5,733 bases of DNA, taken from NCBI GenBank assembly GCA_947623855.1, contig CANQHW010000077.1:1-5733 (forward strand), given 5' to 3'. Position 1 is the stretch's first letter; the number at the start of each line of letters is the position of its first letter. The position numbers and the translations under genes are program-made. The notes beneath the pieces are model-generated. The model was not told where the DNA came from. It searched no databases and saw only the letters and a list, made by a program, of their open reading frames with translations. This document shows positions 1 to 5,733 of this stretch, one piece after another. The DNA is from an uncultured Bacilli bacterium. GTDB taxonomy: Bacteria > Bacillota_I > Bacilli_A > RF39 > UBA660.

Positions 1-8
1 TCTAAACG

Positions 9-23
9 GCTTCATAATGAAGC
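9..23. repeat. Perfect 15-bp palindrome P1
   Basis: The sequence gcttcat-a-atgaagc reads the same on both strands around one central base (position 16). As RNA it could fold into a 6-bp stem with a 3-base loop. It is the leftmost of three perfect odd-length palindromes between the 3' end of the metallophosphoesterase gene and the window edge. No T-run follows it on either strand, so it is not a standard intrinsic terminator. Function unknown. Confidence 0.75.
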
Positions 24-26
24 AAG

Positions 27-43
27 GAGTAATTAAATTACTC
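27..43. repeat. Perfect 17-bp palindrome P2
   Basis: The sequence gagtaatt-a-aattactc is a perfect inverted repeat centred on position 35, starting three bases after P1 ends. As RNA it can form a 7-bp stem with a 3-base loop. An 8-bp palindrome, gatatatc, lies just beyond it at 45-52. There is no U-tract for termination in either direction. It could be a protein-binding operator or part of a folded 3' UTR or leader; the sequence alone does not decide. Confidence 0.75.
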
Positions 44-60
44 GGATATATCTTATCATA

Positions 61-77
61 TTACTTTTTAAAAGTAA
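61..77. repeat. Perfect 17-bp palindrome P3, just after the metallophosphoesterase stop
   Basis: The sequence ttactttt-t-aaaagtaa is a perfect inverted repeat centred on position 69. Its edge lies 6 bases past the stop codon of the minus-strand metallophosphoesterase gene, so it would form a 3'-end hairpin on that transcript (7-bp stem, 3-base loop). The stem has only one G-C pair and no T-run follows, so it is at best a weak terminator or an mRNA-end stabiliser. Confidence 0.7.
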
Positions 78-83
78 ATATGT

Positions 84-1040
84 TTATACCTTTCTTTTTA
101 AAATACGTTTATTAATATCAAAATCAGTAGTATGATTATATAAATTAATAGAGAATTCATTGTTGATAAAGGGTTTGTTATTCACAATAATTAGTTCTTT
201 AACTATAACATTACTAATTTTACCATAGATATCCATATTAAATATTAAATCAAGAAAACCTGGATAATAAGCATAAGGGGCGTGATATAAATCAGACATA
301 GGCAAGATATAAAGTTTAAAAAATTTTTGGGGTACAACTTTTAATTCATGGCTGTGGCCCAAAAGCATAAATTTATTGTTATTAGTAAGTGGAAAACCTC
401 CTTGATAACTACTATCACATAATTTATGTTGTAAATGGATATAATCGTTTTGAATTTTTAGAGCTTGGTAGCCATAACCAATTACGGCAAAATCTACGCG
501 GTCACGAGCAATTAAGGGAGCAATATCTTGGTTATGATATTTTAAACTATGTCTTTCGTGATTACCTAATAAAACTAAATAATTAATATAGGGATCCATA
601 GGAAAGTTATAAGAAAGAAAAGATAGCTGTTCTTTTAGATTCATATTACGAGCATTAATATTCATATGTTCCCCATCGATTAAATCTCCCAATATTAATC
701 CTACGTGAATACTTTCTTTTTTCATATAATCAGCCATAATATGGGCGTAGGTTATATCACTAGCAATATTACCTAAGTGATAATCAGCAGAAGCGATTAA
801 GCGAATGCTATCTAAGTTAGCAACATTATATAAAGTATAGTAAAGTTCTTGATTGTTATAAGTGAAGAATAAATCACCATCATAGGTTACTTCTTTACGA
901 AGATGATAATCTTTTAAATAAAAGGATTTTAAGATATTACTTAGTTCTTGTTTACTTATTTTATGTTTATAACAGATAGTATTTATCGTTTCTTCATTTA
1001 AAAGATCTTTAATTATTGCATTTTTTTGGGGACCATTCAT
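84..1040 (-). CDS. Calcineurin-like metallophosphoesterase with N-terminal HTH-like segment
   Basis: This is a 318-residue soluble protein of the calcineurin-like metallophosphoesterase superfamily, a predicted two-metal hydrolase of phosphate mono- or diesters. The family signature is complete: D-x-H (D86, H88), G-D (G118, D119), GNHE (159-162), a candidate metal-ligand His (H205) and GHSH (228-231). Nothing shows which substrate it cuts. Residues about 7-41 resemble a helix-turn-helix (helix, turn near K27-I28-S29, helix with KQELSNIL), so nucleic-acid binding is possible but unproven. There is no signal peptide or membrane segment, so it is probably cytoplasmic. The ATG is chosen because AGAGGTG lies just upstream, overlapping the stop of the MBOAT gene; the intergenic gap is 9 bases. 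It is the last gene of the presumed ychF operon. Fold assignment is firm; role is unknown. Confidence 0.9.
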   Translation of the reverse strand: MNGPQKNAIIKDLLNEETINTICYKHKISKQELSNILKSFYLKDYHLRKEVTYDGDLFFTYNNQELYYTLYNVANLDSIRLIASADYHLGNIASDITYAHIMADYMKKESIHVGLILGDLIDGEHMNINARNMNLKEQLSFLSYNFPMDPYINYLVLLGNHERHSLKYHNQDIAPLIARDRVDFAVIGYGYQALKIQNDYIHLQHKLCDSSYQGGFPLTNNNKFMLLGHSHELKVVPQKFFKLYILPMSDLYHAPYAYYPGFLDLIFNMDIYGKISNVIVKELIIVNNKPFINNEFSINLYNHTTDFDINKRILKRKV

Positions 1041-1044
1041 ATTA

Positions 1045-1051
1045 CACCTCT
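1045..1051 (-). promoter_or_regulatory. Shine-Dalgarno site of the metallophosphoesterase gene
   Basis: On the minus strand this reads AGAGGTG, ending 4 bases before the ATG. It overlaps the TAG stop (1050-1052) of the upstream MBOAT gene, which fixes the start and suggests coupled translation. Confidence 0.75.
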
Positions 1052-2435
1052 AAAATCTAAAATAGATAAAGGGATTGTAAGTTCCAATAGCTATTTCCAT
1101 AATTGCTAAAATTAAAATAATTAATAATAAACTATCTTTTAAAATAGGTTTTTTATTTAAGAATTTAGCTAGTTTTTCTAAAGGCATAGCAAATATAATA
1201 CCTAGTACTATTGCAAGTATGGCATTAACTGTTAAAAGTCCCGAATACGCATATAAACTTAGGTTACCTAAGCCATTTAAACCTATCATGGATTTTAAGA
1301 TATTACCAATCTCAGTTATGCTTTCACTTCGAAAGAATACCCAACCAATAATTACAATTAATAAGGTATAGATATGTCTTAAAAAGATAGGAGTTTTTTC
1401 TAAATACTTAGTTAAGAATAATTTTTCGATTAATAAAATTAACCCATAATATAAACCCCATAAAACAAAGTTCCAAGCAGCACCATGCCATAAGCCCGTT
1501 AAAGCCCAAACAACTAAGATATTAAAGATAAATCTTCCTTTTTTAACTCTATTTCCTCCTAAAGGAATATAAACGTAATCTCTAAAGAAACTACTTAAAG
1601 ATATATGCCATCTTCTCCAAAAGTCCGTTACGGAATTAGCAATATAAGGAAAGTTAAAGTTTGCTAAGTATTTAAATCCTAAAATTCGTCCAATACCTAT
1701 CGCCATATCAGAGTATCCTGAAAAATCATAATAGATTTGTAAGGTATAAGAAAGCATACCAAGCCAAGCTCCAACTAAACCATAGGTAGTTGGTTCATAA
1801 GAAAAGATGGTTGTGGCAACTAAGCCGACATTATTGGCAATTAAAACTTTTTTACCAAGTCCTTTAATAAATCTTCTGATACCATAAGCTATATCTTCTT
1901 TATTTTCTTTTCTTGCTTCTAGTTCTTTTTCCACTGTTTTATATCTTACTATCGGACCGGCGATTAATTGCGGAAAAGCTAAGATATAACAACCTAAAGT
2001 TAAAATGTTTTTTTGAACACTTACGTTTTTCGTATAAACATCAATAACATAAGATAAAATTTGGAAAGTATAAAAACTAATCCCGATAGGTAAGATGATA
2101 TGTTGTAAAGGAATACTCGTATGGAATAAAGTATTGGTACTACTTATAAAGAAGTCGGTATATTTAAATATCCCTAAAATACCTAAATCAAAGATAATAC
2201 TTAAGATAAGATATAATTTTTTATGTTTTTCCTTACTTATTAAAATTGCTAAATAATAATTTACAATCACACTTAAGATAACTAAGAATAGGAAAGTTTC
2301 ACCACCCCAAGCATAGAAAGCAATACTAAATAAAAGAATGACTAAGTTTCGTAAATTTCTTTTTTTAACGATAAAATAACAAAGGAAAAATAAAGGTAAA
2401 AAGATGAATAAAAATATTAATGATGAAAATTCCAT
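1050..2435 (-). CDS. MBOAT-family membrane O-acyltransferase (AlgI/DltB/PatA-like)
   Basis: This is a 461-residue polytopic protein of the membrane-bound O-acyltransferase family, the usual length for AlgI-type members. These proteins move an acyl group, normally acetyl, from a cytoplasmic donor across the membrane for transfer to an extracytoplasmic glycan. Hydrophobic segments run from residues 1-22 to the C-terminus, roughly ten or more. Family hallmarks seen: FPQLIAGPIVR (154-164), YYDFSGYSDMAIGIGRILG (235-253), DFWRRWHIS with H277 (271-279), RDYVYIPLGGNR (285-296) and TGLWHGAAWNF with the presumed catalytic H317 (313-323). The protein ends in FIYFRF (456-461), a C-terminal motif typical of AlgI-like MBOATs. 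Its ATG overlaps the stop of the DHHW gene by one base (TAATG), with AGGAGG six bases upstream, so the two proteins should be made in step. DltB is less likely because no dltA, dltC or dltD lies beside it. The acceptor glycan is unknown. Confidence 0.95.
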   Translation of the reverse strand: MEFSSLIFLFIFLPLFFLCYFIVKKRNLRNLVILLFSIAFYAWGGETFLFLVILSVIVNYYLAILISKEKHKKLYLILSIIFDLGILGIFKYTDFFISSTNTLFHTSIPLQHIILPIGISFYTFQILSYVIDVYTKNVSVQKNILTLGCYILAFPQLIAGPIVRYKTVEKELEARKENKEDIAYGIRRFIKGLGKKVLIANNVGLVATTIFSYEPTTYGLVGAWLGMLSYTLQIYYDFSGYSDMAIGIGRILGFKYLANFNFPYIANSVTDFWRRWHISLSSFFRDYVYIPLGGNRVKKGRFIFNILVVWALTGLWHGAAWNFVLWGLYYGLILLIEKLFLTKYLEKTPIFLRHIYTLLIVIIGWVFFRSESITEIGNILKSMIGLNGLGNLSLYAYSGLLTVNAILAIVLGIIFAMPLEKLAKFLNKKPILKDSLLLIILILAIMEIAIGTYNPFIYFRF

Positions 2436-3625
2436 TATTTACCTCCTAACTTTTCTAAAATCCCATAATTATATTGATCAAAAAGGGTTGTTTGGGTTTC
2501 CATAAGGATTAAAACTTTATCAATTTGTTCTTCTTCTAAAAACTTTTCATAATCTATTGCATCAATATAACGGGGATTTAGGGTAATCGTCTTTTTAAAA
2601 CTATTAGCGAAGATATAATCTAGTTGCCATGAATAAGAATCTCCGATAATCAGTAAGTTTTCTTCTCCCTTAGGGTTATTATAGTAAACATAAGGATACA
2701 TGCCATCAAAGAAAGAAACATAGTAATCATAAAATATCTCTTTTCTTTTGGTTACTGTTAAAGGTTTAAAGTGACTATCTAATTTACTCGCAACTAACTC
2801 ACTTGGTTTTAATAAAGAAGCATTATCAAGATAAGTTAAGTAATCATGATTTTTAATATTCCCACTACTTTTCGCAATACTACCATGGTACTCGATATCC
2901 TCAATAGTCTTAACTTCTAAATTAAGAGGAGTTTTATTTAAAAGTGGCATAATTATTTCATAACCCATCTTTGCTCCATAAGCATTCCAATGGTGATCGG
3001 TATGATAAAATAAATCTTGGTATTCATTTTCATTTACATTTAATTCGAATAATTTAATCTTTGGGTTTAATTTAGTTTTAAATTCATCAAGAAAACTACT
3101 CATATTTAAAACTGCCATATTACGATCTAGGAGATTTTGAAACTCATATCTATTGGGTAAAAAGATGGTTGTATCTTTAAGTAAGCCGATTTTATTATAT
3201 AAGTTTAAGAGTTCATTAAATCTCTTCTCTAATACTTGTTTACTTAAATTATTTTGGACGATATAATAATTACTATCTATATTTTGATATATATACTCTT
3301 TATCACTATTAGTTCCTAAGTAGGTAAAATCATGTCCCGTAACATCATATAAAAACTGATTAGTATTATTTTTTAAACCCCGATAATAAATATTTATTTG
3401 ATTAGCAAGAGGAAAATAATTAGTTGTTAAAGTTTCAACTTTATTTTTTAAATTATAGATTTTAGCATCAATACTATTTTCGTTTTTAAGATTATATGAA
3501 TTAGTAAAATTATTAATAAGAATGCCTTTATGAAGCAAGAAAAAATTAAGGGGATATAAAATAAATATTCCAAATAATATGCTAAAGAAACCAATAATTA
3601 TAAATTTATCACTATTTTTTTTCAT
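2435..3625 (-). CDS. DHHW/SGNH-type membrane-anchored acyltransferase-like protein (AlgX/AlgJ-like partner of the MBOAT)
   Basis: This is a 396-residue protein with a basic start (MKK) and one hydrophobic segment at about residues 8-31, read as a signal anchor that leaves the rest outside the membrane. The motif YHTDHHWNAYGA (207-218) holds the DHHW signature, and LLIIGDSYSW (324-333) supplies the SGNH-type nucleophile S330. By analogy with AlgX and AlgJ, whose triad is Asp-x-His plus Ser, D210, H212 and S330 would form the catalytic triad. The likely job is the final transfer of an acyl (acetyl) group to a secreted or cell-wall glycan, fed by the MBOAT encoded next. The ATG lies 6 bases after ychF's stop and is preceded by an in-frame TAA, so no upstream start is possible; there is no Shine-Dalgarno site. 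The codons after ATG contain eight A in a row. Family assignment is strong; substrate is inferred only as a glycan. Confidence 0.88.
   Translation of the reverse strand: MKKNSDKFIIIGFFSILFGIFILYPLNFFLLHKGILINNFTNSYNLKNENSIDAKIYNLKNKVETLTTNYFPLANQINIYYRGLKNNTNQFLYDVTGHDFTYLGTNSDKEYIYQNIDSNYYIVQNNLSKQVLEKRFNELLNLYNKIGLLKDTTIFLPNRYEFQNLLDRNMAVLNMSSFLDEFKTKLNPKIKLFELNVNENEYQDLFYHTDHHWNAYGAKMGYEIIMPLLNKTPLNLEVKTIEDIEYHGSIAKSSGNIKNHDYLTYLDNASLLKPSELVASKLDSHFKPLTVTKRKEIFYDYYVSFFDGMYPYVYYNNPKGEENLLIIGDSYSWQLDYIFANSFKKTITLNPRYIDAIDYEKFLEEEQIDKVLILMETQTTLFDQYNYGILEKLGGK
2442..2447 (-). promoter_or_regulatory. Shine-Dalgarno site of the MBOAT gene, inside the DHHW coding region
   Basis: AGGAGG on the minus strand, 6 bases before the MBOAT ATG. 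These bases also encode part of the C-terminal L-G-G of the DHHW protein, and the DHHW stop and MBOAT start share one base. Confidence 0.85.
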
Positions 3626-3631
3626 ATTATA

Positions 3632-4732
3632 TTAGACATTGAAACGGAAGTAGCAAATATCTCCGTCTTGCATTATATAGTCTTTCCCTTCTAAGCGTAA
3701 TTTACCACTTTCTTTAACCGCTTTTTCATTTCCTAATTCTTCTAAATCATTAAAACTTGTAACTTCGGCTTTGATAAATCCTCTTTCAAAGTCACTATGG
3801 ATAATCCCTGCACAAGCAGGAGCTTTCATCCCTTTTTTAAATGTCCATGCTCTTACTTCATCTTTTCCTACGGTAAAGAATGTTTCTAATCCTAAAAGAT
3901 TATAGGTGGCAAAAATTAGTTTATCCAAACCAGCATATTCAATACCTAAATCTTGTAAGAAAGCTTTGCGCTCTTGTTCACTTAATTCAACTAGTTCACT
4001 TTCCATTTTGGCGCACATTACAATAACACTAGCATTATCTTTCTCGGCGTATTCGGCAACTTTTCTAGTATAAGCATTTTCTCCTAAAACGGCATCATCT
4101 TCATTAACATTCGCGGCATAGATAAGGGGTTTTAGGGTAATAAAATTAAAGGACTTTATCGCTTCTAATTCGTCTTCTGAAAATTCTACTTGTCTTAGAG
4201 GAATATTTTGGTCTAGAGATTTTTTAGCTTTCGTTAAAGCATTAAGTTCTAAGACGGTATCTTTATCTTTAGTAGTTTCGGCTTTTTTTTCAATTTTCCC
4301 AATTCTATTTTCCACTATTTCTAAATCAGCAAGGATTAATTCAACATTGATTATTTCAATATCTCTTATGGGATTTACTGCTCCTTCAACGTGGATAATA
4401 TCGGCATCATCAAAGCATCTTACTACTTCTACGACGGCATCTACTTCACGAATATGGGATAAGAATTTATTACCTAAACCTTCCCCTTTACTAGCACCTT
4501 TAACTAAACCCGCAATATCGGTAAATTCAAAAGTGGTCGGGATTGTTCTTTCTGGGAGATATAAATTTTCTAAAAATTCTAATCTACTATCGGGTACGGT
4601 TACTACTCCGACATTGGGATCTATTGTGGCAAAAGGATAATTTGCTGCTAAAATATTTTTCTTCGTAATTGCATTAAATAAAGTAGATTTACCAACATTT
4701 GGTAATCCAATAATTCCGGCTTTTAAAGACAT
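3632..4732 (-). CDS. ychF: Redox- and ribosome-associated ATPase YchF (Obg family, OLA1 orthologue)
   Basis: This is a complete 366-residue YchF, the family's usual length. It is a cytoplasmic P-loop NTPase that binds ribosomes and prefers ATP over GTP; it has been linked to stress responses and translation control. Seen in order: Walker A GLPNVGKS (9-16), switch I region around the NYPFATIDPN segment (31-40), G3 DIAG (72-75) followed by Leu rather than Gln as in the HAS group of NTPases, H114 in the CF...IIHVEGAVNP segment at the place of the catalytic His of E. coli YchF, a helical segment of about residues 125-175, NVNE (208-211) replacing the GTP-specific NKxD motif, and a C-terminal TGS domain (about 283-366) ending in YFRFNV. 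ATG start with AAGGAGG eight bases upstream. It is the first gene of a tight minus-strand cluster and the source of its only clear promoter. Confidence 0.98.
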   Translation of the reverse strand: MSLKAGIIGLPNVGKSTLFNAITKKNILAANYPFATIDPNVGVVTVPDSRLEFLENLYLPERTIPTTFEFTDIAGLVKGASKGEGLGNKFLSHIREVDAVVEVVRCFDDADIIHVEGAVNPIRDIEIINVELILADLEIVENRIGKIEKKAETTKDKDTVLELNALTKAKKSLDQNIPLRQVEFSEDELEAIKSFNFITLKPLIYAANVNEDDAVLGENAYTRKVAEYAEKDNASVIVMCAKMESELVELSEQERKAFLQDLGIEYAGLDKLIFATYNLLGLETFFTVGKDEVRAWTFKKGMKAPACAGIIHSDFERGFIKAEVTSFNDLEELGNEKAVKESGKLRLEGKDYIMQDGDICYFRFNV

Positions 4733-4740
4733 AAACCATT

Positions 4741-4747
4741 CCTCCTT
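4741..4747 (-). promoter_or_regulatory. Shine-Dalgarno site of ychF
   Basis: AAGGAGG on the minus strand, 8 bases before the ATG. This is the strongest ribosome binding site in the window. Confidence 0.88.
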
Positions 4748-4760
4748 AACTTATAAAATT

Positions 4761-4789
4761 ATTATAATAAAAAAACGATACTCTTTCAA
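4761..4789 (-). promoter_or_regulatory. Sigma-A-type promoter of the ychF operon
   Basis: On the minus strand, TTGAAA (4784-4789) and TATAAT (4761-4766) are separated by exactly 17 bases, one mismatch from the TTGACA/TATAAT consensus. Transcription would start near 4752-4755, giving a leader of about 20 bases that contains the AAGGAGG site. The -35 box sits in the loop and first stem base of the terminator of the preceding gene. Confidence 0.8.
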
Positions 4790-4798
4790 TCGTTTTTT
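4769..4798 (-). terminator. Intrinsic terminator of the GH31 gene
   Basis: On the minus strand, AAAAAACGAT (4798-4789) pairs perfectly with ATCGTTTTTT (4779-4770) around a 9-base loop, and the run of T reaches 4769. It begins 7 bases after the GH31 stop codon. The 10-bp stem has only two G-C pairs, so it may be leaky. The arms are symmetric, but no plus-strand gene is seen that would use it. Confidence 0.75.
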
Positions 4799-4805
4799 AA
4801 AGCCT

Positions 4806-5733
4806 TTATCTAATATTGGTAAACTCTAATAGTTTCATAAACATTCTTATAAATAGAGAAGATAATCCTTCTTTTTTAAGTTTTTTAATTTGGATTCTTT
4901 TTCGTCCAATATCCATATCACTAAAAATTATATTGGCGATTTGTTCTTTTAAGGTTGTTTTAATTGGTAAGTCATTAATAATGGAATCGATATCATCATT
5001 GATAATTCGTTCGGCATCAATTTCAATATCTTTACCTTTACAATTTACGGTTAATTGTTTAGTAGTTGGAACATCGGATACACATACGACGAAGTCATTA
5101 TCTTCGACATAGGATTCACAGATGATTTCTTCACCACCGACATAGGCTTTTACATTTTCGGCTGCCCGGGTATTTCTAAATCTGATTCGGTAATCTCTTA
5201 AATCCGGGATTATACCACTTTTACCTTCTAATGGTCTTATAATTAAAGTATAGTTATTGGCTAAATAGTTATATTCAATTCGCGTTATTATATAATAACC
5301 ATCTTCATATAAGCTACTATAACCATCATCTTCATATAAATCATAAACGTTAGATTCACCGGGGAAGACGTGGAGTTCCATAGATCTTGGAGGATTGGTA
5401 ACATTAATATTTTCTTCTAAATCGGCCATTGGAATAATAGTTCCCTTTTTAGCAAAGACGGGATAATCTTCATCTTTATAGAAGATTACATAGCGTTTAT
5501 CACCTAAGAATTTTTTACCGGTTTTAAAATCATACCAAGTACCAGCGGGTATATAGATTCGTTCTACACTTCGGTTCATTACTTTATCTTTCGGAACAGT
5601 AATGGGAGCAACTAGAAGTTCACTACCAAAATAATATTCATTTTTATATTCTACTTCATCATAAATACCAGGGGTTTTATAATACAATGGTTGAATTATG
5701 GGAAGAGCATATTTACTATATTTAAATCCTTCG
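4806..5733 (-). CDS. Glycoside hydrolase family 31 (alpha-glucosidase-like), C-terminal part only
   Basis: The reading frame stays open to the right edge, so only the last 308 codons are visible. The visible part starts at the end of the GH31 barrel (LPIIQPLYY, then YYFGSELLVAPIT at visible residues 33-45). It continues through the proximal C-terminal beta domain (IYIPAGTWYDFKTGK, 59-73; PVFAKKGTIIPM, 91-102) and the DUF5110-type distal domain (ELHVFPGESNVYDLYEDDGY, 119-138). The last ~70 residues are a charged, probably helical tail. Family 31 retaining enzymes release alpha-linked sugars, mostly alpha-glucose or alpha-xylose. The catalytic Asp residues lie outside the window, so substrate cannot be assigned. 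A TTG at 5687 is an internal leucine codon, not a start. A terminator follows the stop, so the gene is probably separate from the ychF operon. Confidence 0.92.
   Translation of the reverse strand, partial: EGFKYSKYALPIIQPLYYKTPGIYDEVEYKNEYYFGSELLVAPITVPKDKVMNRSVERIYIPAGTWYDFKTGKKFLGDKRYVIFYKDEDYPVFAKKGTIIPMADLEENINVTNPPRSMELHVFPGESNVYDLYEDDGYSSLYEDGYYIITRIEYNYLANNYTLIIRPLEGKSGIIPDLRDYRIRFRNTRAAENVKAYVGGEEIICESYVEDNDFVVCVSDVPTTKQLTVNCKGKDIEIDAERIINDDIDSIINDLPIKTTLKEQIANIIFSDMDIGRKRIQIKKLKKEGLSSLFIRMFMKLLEFTNIR

Noticed and set aside
1..15. ATG at 13-15 on the minus strand as the start of the next gene (M-K-P-F-R...)
   Set aside because: Only five codons are visible, no Shine-Dalgarno site precedes it, and the ATG falls inside palindrome P1.
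1..36. Possible C-terminal end of a convergent plus-strand gene (open frame to the TAA at 34-36), or a second open frame from 2 to 115
   Set aside because: Two plus frames are open at the edge, the stretches are too short to recognise, and P1/P2 suggest non-coding sequence. Needs sequence further left.
389..586. Plus-strand open frame of 65 codons
   Set aside because: It lies wholly inside the metallophosphoesterase gene, opposite conserved motif regions, and has no ribosome binding site or recognisable product.
1021..1027. A7 run early in the metallophosphoesterase gene as a phase-variation switch
   Set aside because: Runs of this length are common in AT-rich coding sequence and nothing else supports switching here.
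3626..3631. TATAAT directly before the DHHW start as a separate promoter
   Set aside because: No -35-like hexamer lies 16-18 bases upstream (GCTACT at 17), and a transcript would begin inside the start region. More likely an AT-rich chance match.
4347..4640. Plus-strand open frame of 97 codons
   Set aside because: Antisense shadow of the highly conserved ychF G domain; low-complexity Ser/Thr-rich product with no family features.
4816..5112. Plus-strand open frame of 98 codons
   Set aside because: Antisense shadow of the GH31 C-terminus with no start signal or recognisable product.
5685..5687. TTG as the start of a separate 293-residue protein
   Set aside because: The frame stays open to the window edge and the 15 upstream codons match the GH31 barrel end, so this is an internal leucine in a truncated gene.

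Overview
The window is strongly AT-rich and every gene I can support lies on the minus strand, so it is transcribed from right to left. All tryptophan codons I checked are TGG (for example in the MBOAT gene), and the five stop codons are TAA, TAA, TAG, TAA and TAA. This fits the standard bacterial code rather than the TGA=Trp code of Mycoplasma. Purine-rich Shine-Dalgarno sites (AAGGAGG, AGGAGG, AGAGGTG), a near-consensus sigma-A promoter and a DHHW/MBOAT gene pair point to a low-GC Bacillota. An uncultured gut Bacilli or 'Tenericutes'-like lineage is plausible, but that is inference.

Layout from right to left, in the order of transcription. (1) The C-terminal 308 codons of a glycoside hydrolase family 31 enzyme run in from the right edge; the catalytic barrel is outside the window. 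(2) A 73-bp gap holds an AT-rich intrinsic terminator for that gene and, nested in the hairpin, the -35 box of the next promoter. (3) ychF, the universally conserved ribosome-associated ATPase, is complete. (4) Six bases later comes a membrane-anchored DHHW/SGNH-type acyltransferase-like protein. (5) Its stop codon overlaps the start of an AlgI/DltB-type MBOAT membrane O-acyltransferase. (6) Nine bases later comes a cytoplasmic calcineurin-like metallophosphoesterase with an N-terminal helix-turn-helix-like segment. (7) The last 83 bases hold three perfect short palindromes and no gene I can support with confidence.

Items 3 to 6 look like one transcription unit driven by the promoter in front of ychF: gaps are +6, -1 and +9 bp, with no terminator between them. 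The DHHW and MBOAT proteins most likely work as a pair. The MBOAT would pass an acyl group (probably acetyl) across the membrane, and the DHHW/SGNH protein would place it on an extracytoplasmic glycan, as in alginate and other exopolysaccharide or cell-wall acetylation systems. The glycan cannot be identified because no polysaccharide synthesis gene is in the window. The metallophosphoesterase has no obvious place in that pathway.

The points most worth a second look are the tandem palindromes at the left edge, the promoter nested in a terminator, the DHHW gene that starts without a Shine-Dalgarno site, and the putative HTH-phosphoesterase inside an acylation operon. I see no mobile element, CRISPR array, tRNA or rRNA.
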